Part shown: piece by piece, positions 9,072 through 18,418 of the stretch
How the letters are laid out: each line of letters opens with the position of its first letter
Numbering within the stretch: the stretch's first letter is position 1
From: Lentzea nigeriaca
Lineage (GTDB): Bacteria > Actinomycetota > Actinomycetes > Mycobacteriales > Pseudonocardiaceae
Direction of reading: 5' to 3'
Assembly (NCBI RefSeq): GCF_016907955.1
Contig: NZ_JAFBCX010000009.1
Location: 124,001 to 188,000 of the forward strand
Length of the DNA: 64,000 bases
Notes under the pieces: model-generated
Told to the model about the DNA's origin: nothing
The model's input: the letters and a program-made list of their open reading frames with translations, nothing else
Databases searched by the model: none
Translations under genes and position numbers: made by a program

Positions 9072-10928
9072 ATGAGCCAACTGCATCCCGTACTGACAGA
9101 GGTCACACGCCGGATCGCCGCCCGCAGCGCCGATTCGCGTCGCGTGTACCTCGAACGTGTGACCGCAGCCGCGCAGGAAGGTACCTCCCGCTCCGGCTTC
9201 GCGTGCAGCAACCTGGCGCACGGCTTCGCCGGCATCACCGGCGGCGACAAGGCGGCGCTGCGGGCGCTGCGCAAGTCCAACGTCGCGATCGTCTCGTCCT
9301 ACAACGACATGCTGTCGGCCCACCAGCCGTTCCAGGAGTACCCGGCCTGGATCAAGGACTCGGTCCGCTCGGCGGGCGGCGTGTCCCAGTTCGCGGGCGG
9401 CGTGCCCGCGATGTGCGACGGCATCACCCAGGGCCGCGAGGGCATGGAGCTGTCGCTGTTCAGCCGCGACGTCATCGCCATGTCGACCGGTGTCGCCCTG
9501 TCGCACGAGATGTTCGACGCCGCGGTGCTGCTGGGCGTCTGCGACAAGATCGTGCCGGGTCTGCTGATCGGCGCCCTGTCGTTCGGCCACCTGCCGTCGA
9601 TCCTCGTGCCGGCCGGCCCGATGTCGACCGGCCTGTCGAACAAGGAGAAGGCCCGCGTCCGCCAGCTCTACGCCGAGGGCAAGGCGACCCGCGAGGACCT
9701 GCTCGAGGCCGAGGCCGCCTCGTACCACTCCCCCGGCACCTGCACGTTCTACGGCACCGCGAACTCGAACCAGATGGTCGTCGAGGTCATGGGCCTGCAC
9801 CTGCCGGGCGCCTCGTTCGTCCCGCCGGGCACCCCGTTGCGCCGCGCCCTGACCGAATACGCGGGCCGCCGCGCCGTGGCGATGGCCCGCGGTGACGACT
9901 ACACGCCGATCGCGCACATCGTCGACGAGAAGGCCGTGGTCAACGGCGTCGTGGCGCTTTTGGCCACCGGTGGCTCCACCAACCACACCATGCACCTGGT
10001 CGCGATCGCCGCCGCCGCAGGCATCGAGCTGAGCTGGGACGACTTCTCGGACCTGTCGTCCGTCGTGCCGCTGATCGCGCGCGTCTACCCGAACGGCAGC
10101 GCCGACATCAACCACTTCCAGGCCGCCGGCGGCGTCCAGTTCGTCGTCGGAACCCTGCTGGACGCCGGCCTGCTGCACAACGACGTCACCACCGTGGCGG
10201 GCCGCGGCCTCGACCGCTACCGCCAGGAACCGAAGCTGGCCGACGGCTCGGTGGTCTGGGTGGACGGCCCCGGCCGCTCCCTCGACCTCGACGTCCTGCG
10301 CCCGGCCTCCGACCCGTTCGCCTCCGACGGCGGCCTGCGCATGCTCTCCGGCAACCTCGGCCGCTCGGTCATCAAGGTCTCGGCGGTGGCCGCGGAGAAC
10401 CACGTGGTCGAGGCGCCGGCCCGCGTGTTCACGACGCAGGAGGCGTTCCAGGAAGCCTTCAAGGCGGGCGAGCTCGACCGCGACGTGGTCGTCGTCGTCC
10501 GCCAGCAGGGCCCCCAGGCCAACGGCATGCCCGAACTGCACAAGCTGACCCCGCCCCTCGGCGTCCTGATGGACCGCGGCCACAAGGTCGCCCTGGTGAC
10601 CGACGGCCGCATGTCCGGCGCCTCGGGCAAGATCCCGGCCGCCATCCAGCTGACCCCGGAGGCCGCCGTCGGCGGTCCGCTCGGCCGGGTCCGCGACGGC
10701 GACATCGTCCGCCTCGACGCGACCGCCGGGACGCTGGAGGTCCAGGTGTCCGCCGACGAACTCGCCTCGCGCCCGCTCGTCGACTTCCCGCCGACCGGCC
10801 GCGAGTGGGTCGGCACCGGCCGCGAGTTGTTCGCCGCTCTGCGCCGTACCGTCGGACCTGCCGACCGCGGCGCGACGGTGTTCGGCCCCATCACCGCCGA
10901 CCACTTCGCCCCGGTCACGCACCACTAA
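9072..10928 (+). CDS. edd: Phosphogluconate dehydratase (Entner-Doudoroff)
   Basis: 618-residue member of the IlvD/Edd family converting 6-phosphogluconate to KDPG. Fe-S cysteine regions are visible in [18 protein letters not shown] and [13 protein letters not shown], and the C-terminal half has the [13 protein letters not shown] block. The start at 9072 follows GGAGAG and gives the usual Edd N-terminus (residues before it would be extra and include the promoter area). With eda downstream it completes the Entner-Doudoroff split. It is read away from the sdh block; the 227-base gap upstream should hold both promoters. Confidence 0.93.
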   Translation: MSQLHPVLTEVTRRIAARSADSRRVYLERVTAAAQEGTSRSGFACSNLAHGFAGITGGDKAALRALRKSNVAIVSSYNDMLSAHQPFQEYPAWIKDSVRSAGGVSQFAGGVPAMCDGITQGREGMELSLFSRDVIAMSTGVALSHEMFDAAVLLGVCDKIVPGLLIGALSFGHLPSILVPAGPMSTGLSNKEKARVRQLYAEGKATREDLLEAEAASYHSPGTCTFYGTANSNQMVVEVMGLHLPGASFVPPGTPLRRALTEYAGRRAVAMARGDDYTPIAHIVDEKAVVNGVVALLATGGSTNHTMHLVAIAAAAGIELSWDDFSDLSSVVPLIARVYPNGSADINHFQAAGGVQFVVGTLLDAGLLHNDVTTVAGRGLDRYRQEPKLADGSVVWVDGPGRSLDLDVLRPASDPFASDGGLRMLSGNLGRSVIKVSAVAAENHVVEAPARVFTTQEAFQEAFKAGELDRDVVVVVRQQGPQANGMPELHKLTPPLGVLMDRGHKVALVTDGRMSGASGKIPAAIQLTPEAAVGGPLGRVRDGDIVRLDATAGTLEVQVSADELASRPLVDFPPTGREWVGTGRELFAALRRTVGPADRGATVFGPITADHFAPVTHH

Positions 10929-10943
10929 CTCAACCCCGCACCA

Positions 10944-10955
10944 CCAATATATTGC
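10944..10955. repeat. AT box CCAATATATTGC
   Basis: First of twelve boxes of the form SYRATATATYRG in this window, 16 bases after the edd stop and 24 bases before the hairpin region. A run ATATAT is unexpected in such GC-rich DNA. Confidence 0.7.
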
Positions 10956-10978
10956 CCTCCCCCACCCGCTGACCTGCT

Positions 10979-11154
10979 CCTTAGCAACGACTCTTTGGAC
11001 TTCGTCGTCAAAAGACCCATTGCAAAGGCCGCAGCGACGCCCGACCCCGCCCGCCGACCGACCAGCCCGGCAGCCCAACCCGCCCGGCTCCCGCCGCCTG
11101 CTCGACAGCCTTTGCAATGAGTCTTTTGACTTCGTCCGCAAACGTGTTTTGCAT
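10979..11154. repeat. Paired palindromic repeats between edd and eda
   Basis: Two hairpin units lie head to head. Unit one (10979-11029) has arms CCTTAGCAACGACTCTTTGG and its imperfect complement. Unit two (11108-11154) begins GCCTTTGCAATGAGTCTTTT and ends in the different arm CGCAAACGTGTTTTGCAT. The inner arms 11007-11029 and 11108-11130 complement each other at 22 of 23 positions around a 78-base C-rich spacer, so a long-range stem competes with the local ones. Arms belong to the same family as 20525-20576, 43188-43235 and 55835-55880. Likely a terminator or REP-like insertion. Confidence 0.75.
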
Positions 11155-11182
11155 CCGGGTGGGCAGCGACGGGCCGAGGCAT

Positions 11183-11194
11183 GCGATATATCGG
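11183..11194. repeat. AT box GCGATATATCGG before eda
   Basis: Sits 23 bases upstream of the eda GTG, ten bases before the ribosome site, so it may be in the leader or promoter. The preceding four bases make GCATGCGATATATC, identical to the box at 50041-50054. Confidence 0.7.
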
Positions 11195-11216
11195 TTTTCG
11201 ATCAAGGAGTGCGCTC

Positions 11217-11864
11217 GTGACCAACGGTGACAAACTTCGGGTGACCACCGGGGCAGACCTGCTCGCGTTGTCGCCTGTCATCCCCGTCGTCGTGGTCGAC
11301 GACGCCGACCACGCGGTGCCGCTCGCCCAGGCGCTGCTGCGCGGAGGCGTTCGTGTCATCGAGCTGACGCTGCGCACGCCTGCCGCGCTCGCAGCGATCG
11401 AGAACGTCGCGCGCGAGGTGCCGGAGATCGTGATCGGCGCGGGCACCGTCACGGCGCCCGAACACGCCGAGCAGGCGGCGAAGGCGGGGGCGGCGTTCCT
11501 CGTCACGCCCGGCACGACCGAGCGGGTGCTCGACGCCGCCGACGCCACCGCGCTGCCGTATCTGCCGGGCGCGGCGACGGTGTCCGAGGTGATGCGGCTG
11601 GCTGAGCGTGGGCTCACGGCGCTGAAGTTCTTCCCGGCCGAGGCGGCGGGCGGCGTCGACTACCTGAAGTCCATCGGCGGGCCGATCCCGCACGTCAGGT
11701 TCTGCCCGACCGGCGGCATCACCCCGCAGACCGCGCCGAACTACCTCGCGCTGCCGAACGTCGGCTGTGTCGGCGGCTCGTGGCTCGCCCCCAAGGACGC
11801 GCTCAAGAGCGGCGACTGGGACCGCATCGAGACGCTCGCCCGCGAGTCCACCGCGCTCGGGTAA
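11217..11864 (+). CDS. eda: KDPG/KHG aldolase
   Basis: 215-residue class I aldolase cleaving KDPG to pyruvate and glyceraldehyde 3-phosphate. It shows the Glu of VIELTLRTP, GAGTVT phosphate-loop strand and the Schiff-base Lys in LKFFPAEA. I choose the GTG at 11217, preceded by AAGGAG at a proper distance, over the in-frame ATG at 11181 that falls inside the AT box. Same direction as edd but 288 bases away across the repeat region, so the two need not be cotranscribed. Confidence 0.93.
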   Translation: MTNGDKLRVTTGADLLALSPVIPVVVVDDADHAVPLAQALLRGGVRVIELTLRTPAALAAIENVAREVPEIVIGAGTVTAPEHAEQAAKAGAAFLVTPGTTERVLDAADATALPYLPGAATVSEVMRLAERGLTALKFFPAEAAGGVDYLKSIGGPIPHVRFCPTGGITPQTAPNYLALPNVGCVGGSWLAPKDALKSGDWDRIETLARESTALG

Positions 11865-11899
11865 CCGGGGTCACGAACCGGAATTTCGGCTCACATCAC

Positions 11900-11956
11900 G
11901 AGACCGGCGTTCCACCACGTTGGATTGTTCACCCAACGGGTGGTGACGCCGGTCTC
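11900..11956 (+). terminator. Hairpin after eda
   Basis: Arms beginning GAGACCGGCGT and ending ACGCCGGTCTC, with an inner imperfect part and loop ATTGTTCA, start 36 bases after the eda stop. Long stem of about 24 positions; probable terminator. Confidence 0.7.
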
Positions 11957-12078
11957 CAATTGACGGGAGCTTGATGAAAGGTGAACCAAACACCCGCCAA
12001 TTGAGATTTCCACCGGAATAACGCTCAGCTCCCCGGTGTCACACTTGCTCGTTGCAATGAAGCACGAGAGGAGCGGGT

Positions 12079-14046
12079 GTGGCTGTCCAGGAAGCCGACG
12101 TGGCGGGGTTGGTCGGGGAGCAGCTGACGATGTCGGCGTTCAACCAGCTTTCCGGCAGTCTGGGTGGTTATTCTTTCGTCAAGGTGGTCGTCGACAGGCA
12201 CAACGGCACAATCCACTTCTTGAACAACGCGCGCCACGAGTTCCATGCGCTCTACATCGGCCAGGAGATCCTGGGCATCGGCGAGCAGGAGATGCGCGCG
12301 CGGATCGACGAGTTCAACCAGAGCTTCTACCACGCCGCTGACCGGCGGTTCTTCCTCGGCATCCTGTCGCTGCACCAGCGCGAGGACAAGCGGATGTTCT
12401 CGCTGGAGACCGTCGAGGTCGACACGATGTCGGCCGACATGATCGAGTTCTTCTACGCGGAAGTGCGCGGGAACATCGACGCCGCCGTGCCGTTGTTCTT
12501 CAAACCCGCCAACCACCTCCAGGAACAGGAGGTCGCAGAGGTCCCCGTGGAAAGACTTCCACGGATCCTGGCGCACGAATTGTTCTCGACCGCGGAGTTC
12601 GTGGCGTTGAATCCGGGCACCGCGAAAGGTCGGCTGCGCGCATTCCGCACCGCGCACGAGTACCGGGAGAACACGCTCGAGTGGTTCGACATCGTGGTGA
12701 TGCACCGCGTTCCCGACGACATTCCGAGGCTCGCCGGCATCATCAACGCAAGCCACACCACTCCCCTGTCGCACACCAACGTCCTGGCGACCGGCTGGTC
12801 CATTCCGAACGCCATCCAGATCGGCGCGTTCGACCTGATCGACCGCGAGAAGCTGAACGGCCAGTGGGTCGAGTACGAGGTGTCGCCGAAGAACGCCGGG
12901 GTCGCGCTGCGGCTGATCGACGAGCCGGCCGACCTCTGCCAGCGCCCCGCCTGGTACGCGCAGCGCGTCACGCTCGAGGAGCCGGAGGACACCTACAACC
13001 CGATCCTCAACCTCGGCAAGATCCGCTACAACGACAGCCACCGCTACGGCACCAAGGCCGCGAACCTTGGCGAACTGCACCACGTGCTCGCCGCCGAGAC
13101 GCCGCGGCGCCTCCTCGGCTTCTTCTCGGTGCCGCGTCCGCCGCGCGACAACCTCATGCCGTACCTCGCGAAACTCCTCGGCAAAGAGGAGAGCGACGAC
13201 CTGCTGGCCGCATCCCGGCAGTTGCTCGCTGAACGGGTGCGGGTGCCGCGCGGGATCGCGTTGCCGTTCTCGATGCACCAGGGATTCCTGGAGTCGTCGC
13301 CGAAGATCCAGCAGGCGATCGGCAAGCTGAAGATGGCGCTGGAGCTCAACGCCCGCGAGATCGACCCGTTGTGCGTGGAGCTGCAGCGGCTGATCCGCAA
13401 AACCCGCGTGCCCGACTACCTGCTGTCCGAACTGGACACGGCTCTCATCGAGAACCTCGCGGGGGTACGGACTTTCGTGGTGCGCAGCTCGTCGAACGCC
13501 GAGGACCTCGCCGGGTTCTCCGCCGCGGGCATCTACGAGTCGTACAACCACGTCACCAGCGCCGAGAAGATCGTCGAGTCGGTCAAGGAGGTGTGGGCCT
13601 CCCTCGTCTCCGCGCGCAGCGTGCGGCTGCGTCAGCAGGCCGGCATCTCGCTCGACGACTGCTTCATGGGCGTCGTGATCCAGGAGCAGGTCAACGCGGA
13701 CTTCGGCGGCGTCATGGTCACGACGAACCCCATGAACCGCAACGACTTCCGCAACGTCTACATCAACGTTTCGCCGAACGTCACCGACGTCGTCGAGGGC
13801 TCGAAGCAACCGATGCAGTACCTCTACTCCACTGTGGAGGGTGGCGGCCGCACGGTCTCGCTCGGTGACGCGAGGGAAGACCTCAGCACCAGGGCGCACG
13901 CACAGCTGCAGCGGCTCGCGATCGTGGGCCGTTTGCTGCAAGCGCACTTCTCGCCGGACTACACGTTCGACTCACCGGTCGACATCGAGTGGCTCGCCAC
14001 CGACGAGGTCCTGTACGTCCTGCAGCTTCGGCCCTACTCGATCTGA
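12079..14046 (+). CDS. Dikinase-like protein with glucan-water-dikinase domain order
   Basis: 655 residues. Residues 1-200 are unfamiliar (LNNARHEFHALYIGQEILG). A swivelling phosphohistidine domain covers about 200-270 with LSHTNVLA; His232 is the predicted phospho-carrier. Residues 320-655 form a PPDK_N/ATP-grasp domain with KAANLGEL, VRSSSNAEDLAGFSAAG and the final VEYxLxPYS-like EWLATDEVLYVLQLRPYS. Carrier domain before ATP-grasp is the order of plant glucan/phosphoglucan water dikinases, opposite to PEP synthase or rifampin phosphotransferase. Expected reaction: ATP beta-phosphate to His then to a substrate (carbohydrate or small molecule). Start is GTG after GAGAGGAGCG. Coupled to the MFS gene by TGATG. 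Confidence 0.75.
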   Translation: MAVQEADVAGLVGEQLTMSAFNQLSGSLGGYSFVKVVVDRHNGTIHFLNNARHEFHALYIGQEILGIGEQEMRARIDEFNQSFYHAADRRFFLGILSLHQREDKRMFSLETVEVDTMSADMIEFFYAEVRGNIDAAVPLFFKPANHLQEQEVAEVPVERLPRILAHELFSTAEFVALNPGTAKGRLRAFRTAHEYRENTLEWFDIVVMHRVPDDIPRLAGIINASHTTPLSHTNVLATGWSIPNAIQIGAFDLIDREKLNGQWVEYEVSPKNAGVALRLIDEPADLCQRPAWYAQRVTLEEPEDTYNPILNLGKIRYNDSHRYGTKAANLGELHHVLAAETPRRLLGFFSVPRPPRDNLMPYLAKLLGKEESDDLLAASRQLLAERVRVPRGIALPFSMHQGFLESSPKIQQAIGKLKMALELNAREIDPLCVELQRLIRKTRVPDYLLSELDTALIENLAGVRTFVVRSSSNAEDLAGFSAAGIYESYNHVTSAEKIVESVKEVWASLVSARSVRLRQQAGISLDDCFMGVVIQEQVNADFGGVMVTTNPMNRNDFRNVYINVSPNVTDVVEGSKQPMQYLYSTVEGGGRTVSLGDAREDLSTRAHAQLQRLAIVGRLLQAHFSPDYTFDSPVDIEWLATDEVLYVLQLRPYSI

Positions 14047-15281
14047 TGCTGGGTCTTCGCGTACCGGCGACTCCGGAAGTGGCGCGTGCCGTCCGCCTGA
14101 CGTACGGCTTCCAGTTCTTCTTCGGGCTCCTGCTGTGGATCCCGATCTTCTACGAGTACCAGAAGCAGCTCGGGCTGAGCGACGCCGAGATCTTCGGCAT
14201 CCAGTCGATCTACTACATCGCGTTCTGCCTCATGGAGATCCCGACCGGCATGGTCGCGGACCGCTTCGACTACCGCACGTCGTTGTGGCTCGGCGCGAGT
14301 GTGCTGGTGATCGCCAACATGGTGCCGGTACTCGCCGGCAACTACACCGGTTTCCTGGCGCACTTCCTGCTGATCGCGCTGGCCAGGTCGTTGATCTCGG
14401 GTGCCCAGAGCGCGTACCTGTACGAGTACCTCAACGCGCACAACGCCGGGCACCTCTATCTGAAGGTCGAGGGTGTCGGACGGTCGTACAGCCTGGTCGG
14501 CAAGATCGTGTACTGGCCGGTCATCGGTCTGCTGATGCAGTGGAACATGCCGTCTCCGTACTGGCTGACCGCGATCAACGCCGCGATCGCGGTCGTCCTC
14601 GCGTTGAAACTCCCACCGATTCCGGGCCGGCAACGGCCGGAAGGCAAGACTTCCAAGCTGCTCGCGGGCGTCGGCGGCGCGTTCGGAGCGCTCAGGAAGT
14701 CGCGCTGGCTGCTGCTGTTGATGGTCCAGGGCATCGCGATGTTCACGCTCGTCCGGATTCTGCAGGTGAACCTGTTCCAGCCGGTGCTCGAGTCCAAGAA
14801 CGTCTCGGTCACCTGGTACGGCTCGGTGCTCGCCGCCATGACGATCTTCGAGGCGGTCGCCGCCGCACGTCCGCACTGGCTGTCGAAGAAGATCGGGCCC
14901 GCGAAATCGGTGTTCCTGCTGACCGTCGTGATGGCGTTGTCGATCGGCTTCATCGTGCCGTCCGGCGGAGTCGCGACCATCGTGTTGCTGTGCCTGTTCT
15001 CCGTGACCGCGGGCATGAGCTTCCCCATCCAGAAGAAGCTACTCAACGACGCGATCCCGGATTCCCGTTATCGTGCAACGCTTCTGTCGATGGAGTCCAT
15101 CATGGACCGTGCCGTGTGCGCGGTCGTCGCGGTCGCGCTCGGCGCCTACCTCGCTGGCGGGCAGCTCAACGGGTTCCTGGTGCTGTCGTCGGCCGTCACG
15201 GTCATCCTGATGGCACTGTTGGCGGGACTGCTGATCGCGGTCAGGACCACAAGGCGGCGACGAGCTCAGCTCGTCCCGTGA
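14046..15281 (+). CDS. MFS transporter coupled to the dikinase-like gene
   Basis: 411 residues with about twelve hydrophobic helices. The cytoplasmic loop between helices 2 and 3 reads MVADRFDYRTSLW, the MFS motif A (G-x3-D-R/K). The ATG shares its A with the stop of the dikinase-like gene (TGATG), so both are translated together and may handle the same compound. Its 3-prime end overlaps the convergent LuxR gene by 41 bases. Substrate not evident. Confidence 0.85.
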   Translation: MLGLRVPATPEVARAVRLTYGFQFFFGLLLWIPIFYEYQKQLGLSDAEIFGIQSIYYIAFCLMEIPTGMVADRFDYRTSLWLGASVLVIANMVPVLAGNYTGFLAHFLLIALARSLISGAQSAYLYEYLNAHNAGHLYLKVEGVGRSYSLVGKIVYWPVIGLLMQWNMPSPYWLTAINAAIAVVLALKLPPIPGRQRPEGKTSKLLAGVGGAFGALRKSRWLLLLMVQGIAMFTLVRILQVNLFQPVLESKNVSVTWYGSVLAAMTIFEAVAAARPHWLSKKIGPAKSVFLLTVVMALSIGFIVPSGGVATIVLLCLFSVTAGMSFPIQKKLLNDAIPDSRYRATLLSMESIMDRAVCAVVAVALGAYLAGGQLNGFLVLSSAVTVILMALLAGLLIAVRTTRRRRAQLVP

Positions 15282-17781
15282 TGCCGAGCTTGCGGTAGGC
15301 GCTCGACAGATGCAGCTCCACCGTGCGGCGGGTCAGGTGCAGGGTCTCGGCGATCTGCCGGTTCGTCAGGCCCTGCGCCGCCATCCGCGCGACCCTGTTC
15401 TCCTGCCGGGTCAGGCCCTGCACCTGGTCGTCCCCGTCGCGAACCTCGTCACCGGCGAGCTTGGCCAGCGGGTGCGCGCTGAGCTGGCGGGCGAGGTCGA
15501 ACGCGCGGCGCAGGTGCGGCGCGGCGGCGTCGGTGCGGCCCTTGCGCCGCAGGTGGTGGCCAAGCCAGTACAACGACTGGGCGTGCAGCAGCCGGTGCGG
15601 TGACGAGGCGAGAAGCTGTTCCGCCTCGGCGAGGACGTCGATGTCGTCCGTGCTGATGCCGACGCTCATCAACGCGGTTCCGATGACCCGCGTGGAACCC
15701 CACCGCTTGGCCAGATCCAGCTCCTCGTGCGCGAGCCGGGCAGCGTCGTCACGGTTGCCCAAAGCCAGGTGCGCGCGCACGGCGTGGTGCCGCCACGCCA
15801 GCAGCGCTGGGTTCGGCATGTCGCGCTCTGCGAGCCGCCGGCCCGTTTCCAGCAGATCCTCCAGCGCGCCCTCCGCGTGGCACGACGCCAGCTTGAGGCG
15901 GCCGCGGGCATAGCGGATGTTGATGTGCTGCAACAGGTCGCCGTCTTCGGTGACGAGCGGGGCGGCCTCGTCGAACTGTCCCATCTCGATGCACACCTCG
16001 GCGAGCTTCGCCGTCGCCAGCAGTACGGCAGGACAGTCCGTGTTTCCCGTCGAGACCGGCGGCGTCAGGAACGTGTACGCGCGCGAGAGATCACCGCTGT
16101 TGTGGAAGGCGGCGGCGCGAGCGATCATGCTCAGCATTCCGCGGCGCAGATGCGGGTCGTGCGAGACCGGCGCGGTGCTGTGCGTCAGCCAGAGCTTGTT
16201 GATGTGCTCCGGGTTGTCGGCGAGCACCGGCACCAGGAACGTGAAGAGGTAGGGCTCGCCGAAGACATCGACCCACTCGCCGTCGAGTGCTTCCAGTGCG
16301 CGCTCGACCGCTTCGTCGGACGAGTCACCACTGCGGGCGTTGCCGACCGCGAGCAACGCCAGCCGCGCGCGCTTCAGGTTCGGGTCCTGTGGGATGTCGC
16401 CGATGAGGTCGTCGAAGTACTTGCCCGCGCAGTTGGCCATCCGGGCGTCGCGGTTGGCGGCGAGGAGGTAGGTGGTGCAGACGATGTTCCAGACCATGTC
16501 GCGGTCTTCGGGCAGCAGCCGGGCGACCACCATGATCGCCAGCGACACCGCGAAGTGCGCGTCCGAGCCGGTGCACATGTTCTGGATCAACGACAGCGCG
16601 ACGTTCGCGGCGAGGTGCGGGTCCTCGCAGGCGGTCAGCGCGTCGCGGACCCGGTCGCGGCCATCCCTGTTGTCCTTGAGGTGTTCGGCGTGACCGAGCT
16701 CGACCTCGATCGACAGTCGGTCCTCATCGGACAGGTGTTCCTCGAGCGCCCGTTCGAGGTGCTCGACGCCACCGACCTCGCGCAGCAGGTCCACCGACCA
16801 CGGCAGACGGACGGACCTTGCCTTCAGCACGTGCTCGGCGACACGTTCGTCCGGAGCGTCGGACTCGAACAGCAACCAGGCGGCACGGGCGTGCGCCGCG
16901 GAGCGGACGGCGATCGGCATGTCGGCGAGAATGCTGTTGCGCACGAACGGATGCCGGAACGTCAGCGGGTCGGTGTCGGCGAGTACACCGAGGCGGACGA
17001 GCGTGTCTACGGCGGGCAGCGCGTCGAAGCCGGTCAGCGCGGACAGCAGTTCGAGTCCGGCGTCACCGTCGAGCACCGCCGCGGACCTGGCGACTTCGGC
17101 GGCGCCGGTGTACTCGCGCAGCCGCATGGCGATCATCTCGCCGACCGCGGCCGACCCTTCGCCTTCCTCCCGCAGCAACGCCTGCAGCAGGTACGGGTTG
17201 CCGCCGGTCAGCTCGTGGCAGCGCTGCGGATCCCTGTCCGGGAAGTCCTCGGTGAGTTGCGCGATGGCCGTGACGTCGAGGCCGTCGAGGTCGATGCGGT
17301 GGGGGTGGGCGCCGGCGATCTCCGGCAGCGTGACCTCGTCCGTGGACAGGTAGCCCTGGGAGGCACCGAGAGCCATGACGACCGGCATGCCCTGCAGGCG
17401 CGGGCGCAGGTAGGCGAGTGCGCGCTTGGAGAAGGTGTCGGCGACGTGGACGTCGTCGACGACCAGCAGGATCGGTCCCTTGCGGGCGGAGTTCGCGGCG
17501 CGCGCGTACAGCTCTTCCAGGTCACGCTCGTTCGCGAGGCACGGTGCCAGCTGGCGGACGACGGCACCCGGTAAGTGGCTCTCCAGGCGGGCGCTCTTGG
17601 CCAGGCGGACCGTGAAGCCGCGTTCGCGTGCCTCGGCGGTGAAGGCGTCGAGCAGCGCGGACTTGCCGATGCCGAAACCCCCGGTGACCACCACGCAGGA
17701 GGCCGTGCCGTTCAGCGCGTCGTCCAGCAAACGTCCGAGAGCTGCGAGTTCCGCGTCCCGGCCGAGTAGTGGAGATGTCAC
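15241..17781 (-). CDS. Large LuxR-family ATPase regulator (LAL type)
   Basis: 846 residues: an N-terminal AAA/P-loop module starting LLGRDAELAALGRLL, with Walker A GGFGIGKSALL and Walker B ILLVVDDVH, a long tetratricopeptide-like helical middle, and a C-terminal LuxR helix-turn-helix with LTRQENRVARMAAQGLTNRQ. Such proteins activate transcription, often of secondary metabolism or sugar genes, on inducer and ATP binding. I prefer the GTG at 17781 (AGAGG nearby) as it opens just before the conserved domain; an upstream GTG at 17892 would add 37 basic residues. It converges on the MFS gene. Confidence 0.87.
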   Translation of the reverse strand: MTSPLLGRDAELAALGRLLDDALNGTASCVVVTGGFGIGKSALLDAFTAEARERGFTVRLAKSARLESHLPGAVVRQLAPCLANERDLEELYARAANSARKGPILLVVDDVHVADTFSKRALAYLRPRLQGMPVVMALGASQGYLSTDEVTLPEIAGAHPHRIDLDGLDVTAIAQLTEDFPDRDPQRCHELTGGNPYLLQALLREEGEGSAAVGEMIAMRLREYTGAAEVARSAAVLDGDAGLELLSALTGFDALPAVDTLVRLGVLADTDPLTFRHPFVRNSILADMPIAVRSAAHARAAWLLFESDAPDERVAEHVLKARSVRLPWSVDLLREVGGVEHLERALEEHLSDEDRLSIEVELGHAEHLKDNRDGRDRVRDALTACEDPHLAANVALSLIQNMCTGSDAHFAVSLAIMVVARLLPEDRDMVWNIVCTTYLLAANRDARMANCAGKYFDDLIGDIPQDPNLKRARLALLAVGNARSGDSSDEAVERALEALDGEWVDVFGEPYLFTFLVPVLADNPEHINKLWLTHSTAPVSHDPHLRRGMLSMIARAAAFHNSGDLSRAYTFLTPPVSTGNTDCPAVLLATAKLAEVCIEMGQFDEAAPLVTEDGDLLQHINIRYARGRLKLASCHAEGALEDLLETGRRLAERDMPNPALLAWRHHAVRAHLALGNRDDAARLAHEELDLAKRWGSTRVIGTALMSVGISTDDIDVLAEAEQLLASSPHRLLHAQSLYWLGHHLRRKGRTDAAAPHLRRAFDLARQLSAHPLAKLAGDEVRDGDDQVQGLTRQENRVARMAAQGLTNRQIAETLHLTRRTVELHLSSAYRKLGITGRAELVAALWS

Positions 17782-17991
17782 CTCTACCTGCCCCCGCCTT
17801 CGGTACCGAGAGGACCGCGGCTCGAAGGTGTCGGTGTTCCTTCGGTGCGGACCGTAAAGACCTGCGCTTCGTCGTCGGGCAAACTTACCCACAGGTAACG
17901 GTTAACGGAACTGCGAGCTGTCCGGGAGCGAGCGATGATCTGGGCCAGGCTGGTGCGCGGGTGGCTCCGCCTCGCCTGCCTGCTCACGGGA

Positions 17992-18417
17992 TCACACGTG
18001 ACGGAACAGCGGAAACGGCTCACCGCGAACGGGCTCAGCGCGAGTCAGGGTGCCGACCTCGACCGCGTCGTCGACATGCGAGGCCAGCGACTCCGCTACC
18101 GAGAGCACCGCGGCAATGGCCACCACGACGCCCGCCGCGACCAGCAGGATGCTGCGGGTGACGGGGAACTGGCGAGGCGCCTCGGGCTGACTGACGACCT
18201 GACGCAGCACCGGCGCGAACACGCCGAAGTCGGCCGCGTCGCGCCGGCAGCTCTGGCACCCGGCTAGGTGCCGGGAGAAGATCACGTGCTGGGCGGGGTC
18301 GAGGACCCCGAGCACATAGGCCGCAACATCACCGCACGGCCCATCGGGGCTCGTGCGGTTGCCGTCGTTCATGGCTGTGTGCACCTGCCCGTGATGTGGT
18401 TGACGGATCACCATCAC
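17992..18417 (-). CDS. Zinc-type transmembrane anti-sigma factor
   Basis: 141 residues with the ZAS motif H-x3-C-x2-C (RHLAGCQSC) near residue 50, one transmembrane helix at about 88-110 (SILLVAAGVVVAIAAVL) and a short extracytoplasmic tail. It should hold the adjacent ECF sigma factor inactive until a signal, possibly redox or envelope stress, reaches it. Only one base separates it from the sigma gene stop. The internal ATG of MNDGNR is an alternative start. Confidence 0.85.
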   Translation of the reverse strand: MMVIRQPHHGQVHTAMNDGNRTSPDGPCGDVAAYVLGVLDPAQHVIFSRHLAGCQSCRRDAADFGVFAPVLRQVVSQPEAPRQFPVTRSILLVAAGVVVAIAAVLSVAESLASHVDDAVEVGTLTRAEPVRGEPFPLFRHV

Positions 18418-18418
18418 G

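Noticed and set aside
9072-11864. edd and eda as a single operon with no control between
   Set aside because: The 288-base gap holds hairpins and an AT box, and eda has its own ribosome site, so separate control is more likely.
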